From: Prevotellaceae bacterium UBA1726
Lineage (GTDB): Bacteria; Bacteroidota; Bacteroidia; Bacteroidales; Bacteroidaceae
NCBI GenBank assembly: GCA_002316005.1
Contig: DCIM01000025.1
Coordinates: 1 to 25,746, forward strand
Reading direction: 5' to 3'
DNA: 25,746 nt
Shown here: piece after piece, positions 6,450-15,178 of the stretch
Layout: the number at the start of each line of letters is the position of its first letter
How positions within the stretch are numbered: position 1 is the first letter of the stretch
Translations under genes and position numbers: made by a program
The notes under the pieces: generated by a model
The model's input: the letters and a program-made list of their open reading frames with translations, nothing else
Told to the model about the DNA's origin: nothing
Databases searched by the model: none

Positions 6450-8564
6450 ATGGAAATCAAGAATTTCACAATCACCAAACGAGATGGCAGTAAGGACCTT
6501 TTCTCGTTAGATAAAATAATGAGTGCCATCATCAAGGCATTCGAGTCTGTTGACACCCCTGCTGATCTTGGAGTAATTTCTAAGATTCTCAGTCACCTTG
6601 ATATTCATAATGATATTAAGGTTGAGGATATCCAGAATCAGGTTGAGGTTGCTTTGATGGCTGAGGGTCACTTTGCGGTTGCTAAGAGTTTCATGCTCTA
6701 TCGTCAGCAGCATACAGAAGATCGTGAGACTCTTGACCGTCTTAAGTTCCTCTTCGACTACTGTCATGCTTCTAATGCTGCTTCTGGTAGTAAGTTCGAC
6801 TCAAACGCAAATGTTGAGAACAAGAATATTGCTACTCTCATTGGTGAGCTTCCAAAGGGTGCGTTCATCAAGTTGAACCGTCGTATGCTTACTGACAGAA
6901 TCAAGAAGATGTACAGCAAGGAACTCTCAGAAGAGTATATAAAGTTGCTTACAACTCATTTCATCTACAAGAACGACGAAACAAGTATTGCTCCTTATTG
7001 TGCTTCAATCACAATGTATCCTTGGTTGCTCAATGGTACAGCTTCGATAGGTGGTAACTCTACAGCTCCTACAAACCTCAAGTCATTCTGTGGTGGTTTC
7101 GTGAATATGGTGTTCATTGTCAGCTCTATGCTTTCTGGTGCATGTGCTACTCCTGAGTTCCTTATGTATATGAACTACTTCCTCGGCATGGAGTATGGTA
7201 AGGACTATTGGACACATCCTGACCAGCAAGCTGATATGTCTTTGAAGAAGCGTAGCATTGATAAGGTAATCACCGATTGTTTCGAGCAGATCGTTTACTC
7301 TATCAACCAGCCAACAGGTGCTCGTAATTTCCAGTCTGTATTCTGGAACATATCATACTACGACAAGTACTACTTCGAGTCATTATTCGAGCATTTCTAT
7401 TTCCCAGATGGAACACAGCCTGACTGGAATGGTCTCTCTTGGTTGCAGAAGCGTTTCATGAAGTGGTTCAATAACGAACGCACAAAGACAATGCTCACAT
7501 TCCCTGTAGAGACAATGGCTATGCTCGTAGAGAATGGTGAACCAAAGGATAAGGAGTGGGGTGACTTCGCTGCAGAGATGTATTCTGAGGGACATTCGTT
7601 CTTCACATACATCAGCGACAATGCAGACTCTCTTTCTTCTTGCTGTCGTCTGCGTAACGAAATCCAGGACAACGGATTCTCTTACACACTTGGTGCTGGT
7701 GGTATCTCGACAGGTTCTAAGTCGGTATTGACAGTAAATGTAAACCGCTGTGTTCAGTATGCTAAGAACAACGGACTTGACTATGTAGAGTATCTCGGTC
7801 ATGTTGTAGAACTCTGTCACAAGGTTCAGACTGCATATAACGAAAACCTCAAGGAACTTCAGGATAATGGTATGCTTCCATTGTTTGATGCTGGTTATAT
7901 TGCACTCGATCGTCAGTATCTCACAATCGGTGTTAATGGTATCGTAGAGGCTGCAGAATTCCTTGGCTTGAAGATTAACGATAATGAGGAATACCGTACA
8001 TTCGTACAGACTATCCTCGGCGTTATTGAAAGAATCAACAAGTCATACTATTCAAAGGAGAAGGGCTTGATGTTCAACTGCGAGATGATTCCTGCTGAGA
8101 ATGTTGGTGTAAAGCACGCTAAGTGGGATCGTGAGGATGGTTACTTTGTACCACGCGATTGCTATAACTCTTACTTCTATGTTGTTGAGGATGAGTCTTT
8201 GACGATTATCGACAAGTTCAAGCTCCACGGCGCGCCATATATTGAGCACCTTACAGGTGGTTCGGCTCTTCATATGAATCTCGATGAGCACCTCTCAAAG
8301 GCTCAGTATGCTCAGTTGATTCGTGTAGCAGCAAAGGAAGGATGTAACTATTTCACATTCAACATTCCTAACACAATCTGTAACAAGTGTGGTCATATCG
8401 ACAAGCGTTATCTCCACAAGTGTCCAAAGTGTGGTTCTGAGGAGGTTGATTACATGACTCGTATCATCGGTTACCTAAAGCGCGTAAGCAACTTCTCACA
8501 GGCTCGTCAGAAGGAGGCTGCTCGTCGCTACTATGCAGGAAAAGAGAAACTTGTAGAATCATAA
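6450..8564 (+). CDS. nrdD: Anaerobic (class III) ribonucleoside-triphosphate reductase
   Basis: NrdD converts ribonucleoside triphosphates to deoxyribonucleotides in the cytoplasm without oxygen, using a glycyl radical. The 704-residue length is normal for the family. Residues 1-90 form an ATP-cone regulatory domain (FTITKRDGSKDLFSLDKI). The barrel includes NSTAPTNLKSFCGGFVNM and SLSSCCRLRNEI. The C-terminus has a zinc site (C644, C647, C658, C661) and the glycyl-radical loop RIIGYL with Gly674. An AGGAG 10 nt upstream supports the start. It has its own strong promoter and a long leader. Its activase gene nrdG follows after a terminator-like hairpin. Confidence 0.97.
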   Translation: MEIKNFTITKRDGSKDLFSLDKIMSAIIKAFESVDTPADLGVISKILSHLDIHNDIKVEDIQNQVEVALMAEGHFAVAKSFMLYRQQHTEDRETLDRLKFLFDYCHASNAASGSKFDSNANVENKNIATLIGELPKGAFIKLNRRMLTDRIKKMYSKELSEEYIKLLTTHFIYKNDETSIAPYCASITMYPWLLNGTASIGGNSTAPTNLKSFCGGFVNMVFIVSSMLSGACATPEFLMYMNYFLGMEYGKDYWTHPDQQADMSLKKRSIDKVITDCFEQIVYSINQPTGARNFQSVFWNISYYDKYYFESLFEHFYFPDGTQPDWNGLSWLQKRFMKWFNNERTKTMLTFPVETMAMLVENGEPKDKEWGDFAAEMYSEGHSFFTYISDNADSLSSCCRLRNEIQDNGFSYTLGAGGISTGSKSVLTVNVNRCVQYAKNNGLDYVEYLGHVVELCHKVQTAYNENLKELQDNGMLPLFDAGYIALDRQYLTIGVNGIVEAAEFLGLKINDNEEYRTFVQTILGVIERINKSYYSKEKGLMFNCEMIPAENVGVKHAKWDREDGYFVPRDCYNSYFYVVEDESLTIIDKFKLHGAPYIEHLTGGSALHMNLDEHLSKAQYAQLIRVAAKEGCNYFTFNIPNTICNKCGHIDKRYLHKCPKCGSEEVDYMTRIIGYLKRVSNFSQARQKEAARRYYAGKEKLVES

Positions 8565-8600
8565 GATAAATTCTTAATAAATAACTTTTCATGTGTTCAG

Positions 8601-8647
8601 GGTCTGAATGGTAATTCTCCGGATAATGCCATTCGGACCTTCTTTTT
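8601..8647 (+). terminator. Terminator-like hairpin between nrdD and nrdG
   Basis: GGTCTGAATGG (8601-8611) pairs with CCATTCGGACC (8629-8639) over 11 bp with one G-U pair, followed by the T-rich run TTCTTTTT. This is the form of an intrinsic terminator. Only about 10 nt separate its T-run from the nrdG start, which leaves no room for a promoter downstream. Confidence 0.75.
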
Positions 8648-8657
8648 AATTTCTCTT

Positions 8658-9128
8658 ATGCTTAAATTTGTAAATACTGATGTTGTCTTTCAGGAGATTC
8701 CTGATGAGGTGACTCTTGCAATAAATCTCTCCAATTGTCCTTGCCGTTGTCCGGGGTGCCATAGTAAGTTCCTATGGGCCGACAAAGGCGAGGAACTCAA
8801 CGAAAGCGTCATAGATTCCTTTGTCGCAGAATTCGGACAGGATATTACTTGCCTGAGCTTAATGGGTGGTGACGCAGAACCAGATAGCGTTGATAATTTA
8901 GCTGTATATATTCGTACAACATATCCTCAGTTCAAGATAGGTTGGTACACGGGTCGTACGGTTATCTCCTCGCAAATCAACAAGGAAAATTTTGATTACA
9001 TCAAAGTGGGGCCATATATTGCCCATCTTGGTCCGTTGAAGAATCCGAAGACAAATCAGAGGCTGTATAAACTCCATCACGAAACGAGAGAAATGGAGGA
9101 TATTACGAGCCGCTTCTGGAAAAAATAA
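8658..9128 (+). CDS. nrdG: Anaerobic ribonucleotide reductase activating protein (radical SAM)
   Basis: This 156-residue radical SAM enzyme makes the glycyl radical on NrdD from S-adenosylmethionine using a 4Fe-4S cluster. The cluster motif CxxxCxxC is C27, C31 and C34 in NCPCRCPGCHSKFLW, with an extra Cys29 between. LSLMGGDAEP matches the GGE-type SAM-binding region of the family. The length is typical of NrdG. It lies downstream of nrdD on the same strand, but the hairpin at 8601-8647 stands between them, so it is probably made at a lower level by read-through (inference). Confidence 0.95.
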   Translation: MLKFVNTDVVFQEIPDEVTLAINLSNCPCRCPGCHSKFLWADKGEELNESVIDSFVAEFGQDITCLSLMGGDAEPDSVDNLAVYIRTTYPQFKIGWYTGRTVISSQINKENFDYIKVGPYIAHLGPLKNPKTNQRLYKLHHETREMEDITSRFWKK

Positions 9129-9165
9129 GCTTTGTAAAAGCCAATTAGAGGTAATTACTTGAAAG

Positions 9166-9200
9166 AGCCCTAAGGACATTTTATGTCCATTGGGCTTTAT
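9166..9200 (+). terminator. Probable terminator after nrdG
   Basis: AGCCC (9166-9170) pairs with GGGCT (9192-9196) and an inner GGACA pairs with TGTCC, with a 3+3 internal loop between the two stems. A short T-rich stretch follows. It separates the nrd genes from the purA promoter. Confidence 0.6.
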
Positions 9201-9233
9201 TTATGTTTATTATTCCAAAAAAAAAGCCAATAA

Positions 9234-9265
9234 TTTGGTATTCTCATTCATTTGCGTTAATTTTG
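9234..9265 (+). promoter_or_regulatory. Predicted purA promoter
   Basis: TTTG (9234-9237), a 20-nt spacer and TAATTTTG (9258-9265) match the Bacteroidota promoter consensus. The leader would be about 25 nt. It probably drives purA, hisS and the rubrerythrin gene together. Confidence 0.7.
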
Positions 9266-9297
9266 TAGAGAAATAAACACAATAAGTAAAAAATACA

Positions 9298-10578
9298 ATG
9301 AATTACGGAAAAGTTGATGTTCTGCTCGGTTTACAATGGGGCGATGAAGGTAAAGGTAAAGTTGTAGATGTCCTGACACCAAAATATGATGTTGTGGCTC
9401 GTTTTCAGGGTGGTCCTAACGCTGGCCATACTCTTGAGTTCGAGGGTGAGAAATATGTTCTCCGCAGCATTCCTTCTGGAATTTTCCAGGGTGACAAGGT
9501 TAATGTTATCGGTAATGGCGTAGTTCTTGCTCCAGATCTCTTCATGAACGAAGCAAAGGATCTTGAGAAGAGTGGTCATGACCTTAAGTCTCGTCTTCAC
9601 ATCTCTAAGAAGGCGCACCTCATCATGCCTACTCATCGTGTTCTTGACGCTGCTCAGGAGGCTGCAAAAGGAAAGAACAAAGTTGGAACAACTGGAAAGG
9701 GCATTGGTCCTACATATACTGACAAGGTAAGTCGTATGGGTCTTCGTGTCGGTGATATCCTCGACGGATTCGACGAGAAGTATGCTGCACGCAAGGAGCG
9801 TCATCTCCAGATGATTAAGAATCTTGGTTATGAATATGATGCTAAGGCTCTCGAAGAGACAGAAAAGGTTTGGATGGAAGGTATTGCCTATATGAAAGAA
9901 TTCCCTATTGTTGATTCTGAACACGAAATTGACAAGATTCTTCGTTCGGGCAAGTCCATTCTTTGCGAAGGCGCTCAGGGCACAATGCTCGATGTCGACT
10001 TTGGCTCATACCCATTTGTAACATCAAGTAATACCATCTGTGCTGGTGCTTGCACCGGTCTTGGCATTGGCCCTAATAAGATTGGTGAGGTCTTTGGAAT
10101 TATGAAGGCATATTGTACTCGTGTTGGTGCAGGTCCTTTCCCTACAGAACTATTCGATGAGACAGGTGCAACAATCCGTGCCATCGGTCATGAGTATGGT
10201 GCTGTTACAGGCCGTGAGCGTCGTTGTGGTTGGATCGACCTCGTTGCGTTGCGCTATTCTATCATGGTAAATGGAGTTACACAGCTCATTATGATGAAGA
10301 GCGATGTTCTTGATGGTTTTGACACAATCAAGGCTTGTGTGGCTTACAATGTCAATGGAGTGGAGACTCGCGATTTCCCTTACGATATAGAAAAGGGAAT
10401 CGAACCAATTTACAAGGAACTCCCTGGTTGGAAAACTGATATGACCAAGTTCACAAGCGAGGAGCAGTTCCCAGAGGCATTCAAGAACTACATCGACTTC
10501 CTTGAAGCAGAACTCGAAACACCAATTCGTATTATTTCAATCGGTCCTGATCGCGACCAGACAATCGAAAGAAAATAA
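9298..10578 (+). CDS. purA: Adenylosuccinate synthetase
   Basis: PurA joins IMP and aspartate using GTP to give adenylosuccinate, the first committed step to AMP. The protein has 426 residues, the normal length. The N-terminal GTP loop WGDEGKGK includes the catalytic base D16, and the catalytic histidine is H44 in GGPNAGHT. Other family signatures are GTTGKGIGPTYTDK, CEGAQGTMLDVDFGSYPFVTSSN and GRERRCGWIDL. It has its own promoter, and hisS follows after 42 nt. Confidence 0.98.
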   Translation: MNYGKVDVLLGLQWGDEGKGKVVDVLTPKYDVVARFQGGPNAGHTLEFEGEKYVLRSIPSGIFQGDKVNVIGNGVVLAPDLFMNEAKDLEKSGHDLKSRLHISKKAHLIMPTHRVLDAAQEAAKGKNKVGTTGKGIGPTYTDKVSRMGLRVGDILDGFDEKYAARKERHLQMIKNLGYEYDAKALEETEKVWMEGIAYMKEFPIVDSEHEIDKILRSGKSILCEGAQGTMLDVDFGSYPFVTSSNTICAGACTGLGIGPNKIGEVFGIMKAYCTRVGAGPFPTELFDETGATIRAIGHEYGAVTGRERRCGWIDLVALRYSIMVNGVTQLIMMKSDVLDGFDTIKACVAYNVNGVETRDFPYDIEKGIEPIYKELPGWKTDMTKFTSEEQFPEAFKNYIDFLEAELETPIRIISIGPDRDQTIERK

Positions 10579-10586
10579 TCACAGTT

Positions 10587-10606
10587 TTCTGCTTTTTTTT
10601 GCAGAA
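10587..10606 (+). other. Small hairpin between purA and hisS
   Basis: TTCTGC (10587-10592) and GCAGAA (10601-10606) pair across a loop of eight T. The stem is short, and no T-run follows it (the next bases are A-rich), so it is unlikely to stop transcription fully. It may serve as an RNA-processing or stability element. Confidence 0.35.
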
Positions 10607-10620
10607 CTAAAAAAAGAAAT

Positions 10621-11988
10621 ATGGCTCAAAAACCAAGTATACCAAAAGGCACTCGCGATTTCTCTCCTGTAGAGATGGCGAAGCGCAACTACATATTCAA
10701 CACCATTCGTGATGTTTATGCCCTCTATGGTTTCCAGCAGATTGAAACTCCTGCTATGGAGAATCTCGGAACTCTCATGGGCAAATATGGCGAAGAGGGT
10801 GATAAACTGCTTTTCAAGATTCTTAATTCAGGCGACTTCCTTCATGGAATGACTGCCGACGAAGTGGCTACTACAAGTACCCTTAAACTTGCGGCAAAGT
10901 TCTGCGAGAAAGGTCTTCGTTATGACCTAACTGTTCCTTTTGCTCGTTATGTCGTTCAGCATCGTGAGGAACTTCAGTTGCCATTCAAACGTTATCAGAT
11001 TCAGCCAGTATGGCGTGCAGACCGTCCTCAGAAGGGCCGTTATCGTGAGTTCTACCAATGTGATGCCGATGTTGTTGGTTCGGATTCCCTCCTCAACGAG
11101 GTTGACCTGATGCAGATTGTGGATACAGTCTTCACTCGTTTTGGCGTTCGTGTACAGATTAAAATCAACAACCGTAAGATACTCTCTGGTATTGCTGAGG
11201 TGCTCGGTGCTGCCGACAAAATTATAGATATTACTGTTGCTATTGATAAGCTTGACAAGATTGGCCTTGAAAAAGTGAACGAAGAACTCATTGCCAATGG
11301 TTTGTCGGCTGAGCAGGTTGAAAAACTTCAGCCAATTCTTCTACTCTCAGGTTCAAATGATGAGAAACTGACAACCATCGCAGAAGTTCTTGCTGAGAGC
11401 GAAACAGGTCTGAAGGGCGTTGAGGAGACTCGTTTCATCCTTGATGCACTCAAGCAGAGCGGTCTGAACAATGAAATTCAGCTTGACCTTACTCTTGCTC
11501 GTGGTCTTAACTACTATACTGGTGCAATCTTTGAAGTGAAGGCTCTTGATGTTCAGATTGGTTCGATTACTGGTGGTGGTCGTTATGACAATCTTACAGG
11601 CATCTTCGGAATGCCAGGCCTTTCTGGAGTTGGAATCTCGTTTGGTGCAGACCGTATCTTTGATGTACTCAATCAACTTGAACTCTATCCTGAGGATGCA
11701 ATGAACGCAACTCAGCTTCTCTTTATCAACTTTGGTGATACTGAAACAGCTTATTGTCTGCCTATAGCTCGAGCAGCCCGCGAGGCAGGTATTCGCACAG
11801 AGGTTTATCCTGATTCGGTAAAGATGAAGAAGCAGATGTCGTATGCCAATGCCAAGAATATTCCATTCGTTGCACTTGCTGGTGAAACCGAAATGGCTGA
11901 AGGCAAAATCACTTTGAAGAATATGACAACAGGTGAGCAGATGCTCATTTCTGCAGAAGAACTCGTTGAGAAGATATCTAATTGCTAA
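10621..11988 (+). CDS. hisS: Histidyl-tRNA synthetase
   Basis: HisRS charges tRNA-His with histidine in the cytoplasm. The protein has 455 residues, slightly longer than the E. coli enzyme, as is common in Bacteroidota. Class II motifs are present: RYDLTVPFARYV near residues 100-111; motif 2 in QPVWRADRPQKGRYREFYQC near 128-147; the histidine-specific LARGLNYYTG near 292-301; GGGRYDNL; and motif 3 GISFGADRIF near 337-346. The C-terminal 90 residues are the anticodon-binding domain. It sits 42 nt after purA and 30 nt before the rubrerythrin gene on the same strand. Confidence 0.98.
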   Translation: MAQKPSIPKGTRDFSPVEMAKRNYIFNTIRDVYALYGFQQIETPAMENLGTLMGKYGEEGDKLLFKILNSGDFLHGMTADEVATTSTLKLAAKFCEKGLRYDLTVPFARYVVQHREELQLPFKRYQIQPVWRADRPQKGRYREFYQCDADVVGSDSLLNEVDLMQIVDTVFTRFGVRVQIKINNRKILSGIAEVLGAADKIIDITVAIDKLDKIGLEKVNEELIANGLSAEQVEKLQPILLLSGSNDEKLTTIAEVLAESETGLKGVEETRFILDALKQSGLNNEIQLDLTLARGLNYYTGAIFEVKALDVQIGSITGGGRYDNLTGIFGMPGLSGVGISFGADRIFDVLNQLELYPEDAMNATQLLFINFGDTETAYCLPIARAAREAGIRTEVYPDSVKMKKQMSYANAKNIPFVALAGETEMAEGKITLKNMTTGEQMLISAEELVEKISNC

Positions 11989-12018
11989 TATAATAACTTT
12001 CAAAAGCTTATAACTATT

Positions 12019-12570
12019 ATGACAAAGAAATTCATTTGCGCCGTTTGTGGTTATGTTCACGAAGGCGAAGCAGCTCCAGAACGCTGCCCACAATGTAAGG
12101 CTCCTGCAAAGCGATTCTCAGAACTTAAGGAAGATGAGGAGCGTGTATATGTAACAGAGCATGTTATTGGTGTTGCTCAGGGTTGTCCAGAGGACATCAT
12201 GGTTGGTCTTAAGGCTAATTTCGAAGGTGAGTGCACAGAGGTTGGTATGTACCTTGCAATGGCTCGTCAGGCTGATCGTGAGGGTTATCCAGAGATTGCT
12301 GAGGCTTTCAAGCGCTATGCTTTCGAAGAGGCTGATCATGCAAGTCGTTTCGCAGAACTTCTTGGTGAGTGTGTTTGGGATACAAAGACAAACCTCCAGA
12401 AGCGTGCTGAGGCTGAGTGTGGTGCTTGCTCTGGTAAGATGGAAATCGCTAAGCGTGCAAAGGCTGAGGGTCTTGACGCTATTCACGATACAGTTCATGA
12501 GATGGCTAAGGACGAGGCTCGTCATGGTCGTGGCTTCGAGGGTCTTCTCAAGCGTTACTTCGGCGAATAA
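12019..12570 (+). CDS. Reverse rubrerythrin (rubredoxin-ferritin-like peroxidase)
   Basis: This 183-residue non-haem iron protein probably reduces hydrogen peroxide, protecting an anaerobe in air. An N-terminal rubredoxin domain has iron ligands C7, C10, C23 and C26. A ferritin-like four-helix domain follows, with di-iron motifs in ECTEVGMYLAMARQA, YAFEEADHASRF and EMAKDEARHGRGF. The domain order is opposite to that of classical rubrerythrin and matches reverse rubrerythrins, sometimes annotated NADH peroxidase in Bacteroidota. Only 30 nt separate it from hisS and no promoter is seen there, so it may be carried on the purA-hisS transcript. A strong terminator follows. Confidence 0.93.
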   Translation: MTKKFICAVCGYVHEGEAAPERCPQCKAPAKRFSELKEDEERVYVTEHVIGVAQGCPEDIMVGLKANFEGECTEVGMYLAMARQADREGYPEIAEAFKRYAFEEADHASRFAELLGECVWDTKTNLQKRAEAECGACSGKMEIAKRAKAEGLDAIHDTVHEMAKDEARHGRGFEGLLKRYFGE

Positions 12571-12617
12571 TTACCCCGAAATAAGTTTTCTTCCAATAAA
12601 ATGGAAGGATAAAATAA

Positions 12618-12652
12618 AGGAGCATTCCGTCTGGAGTGCTCCTTTTTTCTTT
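12618..12652 (+). terminator. Strong intrinsic terminator after the rubrerythrin gene
   Basis: AGGAGCATTCC (12618-12628) pairs with GGAGTGCTCCT (12633-12643) over 11 bp with one G-U pair and a GTCT loop. A run of T follows. It ends the purA-hisS-rubrerythrin transcript before the convergent feoAB gene. Confidence 0.9.
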
Positions 12653-12664
12653 TTCTATTTTTAT

Positions 12665-12700
12665 CTAGAATTTCTAGAATCTCTAGATTCTCTAGAATAT
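12665..12700. repeat. Four 9-bp tandem repeats containing CTAG
   Basis: CTAGAATTT, CTAGAATCT, CTAGATTCT and CTAGAATAT lie head to tail with an exact 9-nt period, in the gap between the rubrerythrin terminator and the feoAB stop codon. A fifth CTAG occurs at 12719, inside the last codons of feoAB. On the minus strand the block could fold into a bulged stem after the feoAB stop, possibly serving as its 3' end. Confidence 0.75.
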
Positions 12701-12710
12701 TTCAGTCATC

Positions 12711-15110
12711 CTAAAATCCTAGAATGCTTCCTATCTGATAAACAACGGCTGATACTACCCATGCCAGGATGGTTGTGTAGCCAGCTGTGAATATTGCCCA
12801 ACTCCATTTGCTCGTCTCGCTTTTGATGGCGGAGATTGTAGCAATACAAGGGAAATAAATCAATACGAACAACAGGAAACATACTGCTGATAGGGTAGTG
12901 AGACCGTCCGATTCCATCTGAGTGCGGAGTCGCTCGTATTTAGAACTGTTCTTCTCGCTGAATGAGTCGTCATCACCGAAACTATCATCGTCAGAATAGA
13001 GTACGCCCATTGTTGACGCAACAATCTCCTTAGCACCTACACCCGAGATAAGACCTACATCAAGCTTCCAGTTGAATCCCTGTGGTTCGAAGATTGGTTC
13101 GATGGTTTTTCCTATCATTCCTATATAACTCTGTTCCTGCTGTTGGCGAGGAGTGAGCTCTTCGTGGTGAGGGAAATATCCCAAAGCCCATACAACTATA
13201 CTTGCTACAAGAATAATACCACCCATCTTCTTCAGGTATTGCTTTCCTTTCTCCCAAGTGTGTCGTCCAATAGCCTTCCATGTGGGGAAGCGATATGGAG
13301 GCAACTCCATCACAAAAGGAGTGTCTTCCCCCTTTACAACAAAGCGACAGAACAGTCTGCTTAGGAGGATAGAGAAGAAAATACCCACTACATAAAGCGA
13401 GATAAGCACAAGAGAACGATATTGTGCAGCAAAGAAGGTACCTACTATCATTATATAAATAGGTAGGCGAGCAGAACAACTCATTAATGGGAGGATAAGC
13501 ATCGTTACAAGGCGCGAACGACGGCTCTCGATTGTACGACATGCCATTATTGCAGGCACATTACATCCGAATCCCATAATCAGCGGAATAAACGACTTGC
13601 CATGCAATCCCATCTTGTGCATCAGTTTGTCCATTATGAATGCTGCACGCGACATGTATCCAGAATCCTCCATGAATGAGATGAAGGTATATAGAATCAG
13701 AATCTGTGGGAGGAACACAATTACAGAACCTACACCGCCAATAATTCCATCTGTGATCATGTCCTTAAGTATACCGTCAGGAAGAAGCATGGCAACGGCC
13801 TTGCTCAAACCACCTATTCCCATCTCAATCCAATCCATCGGAAACTGGCCTAATGTAAAGGTTACATGGAACATAAGGAACAACAGAAGTATGAACAGCG
13901 GGAATCCTATGTATCTGTTTGTGAGGAGTTTATCCAGTTTATGGGTTGTCTCGTAAGTATCCTTCTTAACGCCTGTCTGATAGCCTGCTTCTTTCAAAGC
14001 ACCACGAATAAAACCGTATTTTGCATCCATGATGGCAGTCTCAGTATCTTCGTGCATCTCCTCGCGAACACGCTTATCGGCTACTACAGATTCGTAGAAT
14101 ATCTCCTCTGCATGGGGTAGTTTGCTGATGTATTCTTTTATGTCGTGGTCTCTTTCCAAGAGTTTGATGGCAAGGAATCGAGTAGAGTATTTCTCGCGTA
14201 CATTAGGCACCTTCTTCAGATATTTTTGAATATGCGAGATACCATCCTCAATCTCGTGACCGTGGTTGATATGGATATGTCTGTAATTCTCTATTGTACC
14301 CTCACGATTCTCGTAGATACGAATGACGGTATTGAACAATTCCTCGACGCCTTTTCCTTCCTTGAACGAGCAAGGAATCATTGGTACACCCATCAACTGA
14401 CCAAGAGTGTCAACATCCATCTTGTCACCTCGTGCCTCAAATTCATCGAACATATTGAGTGCACAAACCATTCTGAGGTGCATGTCAATAAGTTGGGTTG
14501 TGAGGTAGAGATTGCGTTCGATGTTACTTGAATCAACAACATTGATGATAACATCAGGTACTTCTTCAACAATCTGCTTTCTCACATATAACTCCTCTGG
14601 TGAATAAGCCGATAAAGAATATGTTCCGGGAAGGTCAACGAGATTGAAGGTGTATCCATTGAATTCTGCCTTTCCCACTTTTGCATCAACTGTCACCCCG
14701 GAGTAGTTGCCAACTCGTTCGTGAGCGCCAGAAGCAAAGTTAAATAGGGAAGTTTTTCCACAGTTAGGATTTCCCACAAGTGCCACATTAATGGTATGGC
14801 GGTTTTCTGTCCATTCCTTTCCGATATAGGCTGTGTCACAAGACAGCTGATAAGGATATTCATCATCCTCATGAATCATGTTCTCTCCTGGTAGGCACAC
14901 CTCAATCATCTTTGCCTCAGAATGGCGTAGACTCACCTCGTAGCCCATGATTTTGTATTTTACGGGGTCTTGCAGAGGAGCATTCTCAAGCACCTCCACA
15001 ACTTTTCCTTTGATGAATCCCATCTCCACAATACGCTTGCGGAAACCACCATGGCCGGTCACCTTTACGATGACGCCTCGTTCACCTGTATGTAAATCAG
15101 ATAATTTCAT
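12711..15110 (-). CDS. feoB: Ferrous iron transporter, FeoA-FeoB fusion
   Basis: This 799-residue inner-membrane protein imports Fe2+. Residues 1-72 are a FeoA (SH3-like) domain, fused in front as is common in Bacteroidota. The GTPase domain has G1 GNPNCGKTS at 113-121, G3 DLPG at 159-162 and G4 NMFD at 219-222. From about residue 400 the FeoB permease core follows, with GFGCNVPAIMACRTIESRRSR-type gate motifs. Residues 705-720 hold an acidic, serine-rich loop with DDDSF repeated twice, before the last helices. It lies 68 nt after uvrA on the same strand, with its own predicted promoter. No Fur-type site was identified. Confidence 0.97.
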   Translation of the reverse strand: MKLSDLHTGERGVIVKVTGHGGFRKRIVEMGFIKGKVVEVLENAPLQDPVKYKIMGYEVSLRHSEAKMIEVCLPGENMIHEDDEYPYQLSCDTAYIGKEWTENRHTINVALVGNPNCGKTSLFNFASGAHERVGNYSGVTVDAKVGKAEFNGYTFNLVDLPGTYSLSAYSPEELYVRKQIVEEVPDVIINVVDSSNIERNLYLTTQLIDMHLRMVCALNMFDEFEARGDKMDVDTLGQLMGVPMIPCSFKEGKGVEELFNTVIRIYENREGTIENYRHIHINHGHEIEDGISHIQKYLKKVPNVREKYSTRFLAIKLLERDHDIKEYISKLPHAEEIFYESVVADKRVREEMHEDTETAIMDAKYGFIRGALKEAGYQTGVKKDTYETTHKLDKLLTNRYIGFPLFILLLFLMFHVTFTLGQFPMDWIEMGIGGLSKAVAMLLPDGILKDMITDGIIGGVGSVIVFLPQILILYTFISFMEDSGYMSRAAFIMDKLMHKMGLHGKSFIPLIMGFGCNVPAIMACRTIESRRSRLVTMLILPLMSCSARLPIYIMIVGTFFAAQYRSLVLISLYVVGIFFSILLSRLFCRFVVKGEDTPFVMELPPYRFPTWKAIGRHTWEKGKQYLKKMGGIILVASIVVWALGYFPHHEELTPRQQQEQSYIGMIGKTIEPIFEPQGFNWKLDVGLISGVGAKEIVASTMGVLYSDDDSFGDDDSFSEKNSSKYERLRTQMESDGLTTLSAVCFLLFVLIYFPCIATISAIKSETSKWSWAIFTAGYTTILAWVVSAVVYQIGSILGF

Positions 15111-15133
15111 TCAGATATGTTTTCTTACTTGGG

Positions 15134-15165
15134 CAAAGTTAATCAATTTGTTGGAAACTGACAAG
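15134..15165 (-). promoter_or_regulatory. Predicted feoAB promoter
   Basis: On the minus strand, CTTG (plus 15162-15165), a 20-nt spacer and TAACTTTG (plus 15134-15141) match the Bacteroidota consensus with one mismatch at -33. The leader would be under 20 nt. It lies in the 68-nt gap after the uvrA stop. Confidence 0.6.
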
Positions 15166-15178
15166 AGTGAAAAGTAAA

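Noticed and set aside
11353..12093. Minus-strand frame of 246 codons opposite hisS and the rubrerythrin gene
   Set aside because: It lies across two certain genes on the other strand, and its translation has the composition of a shadow frame.
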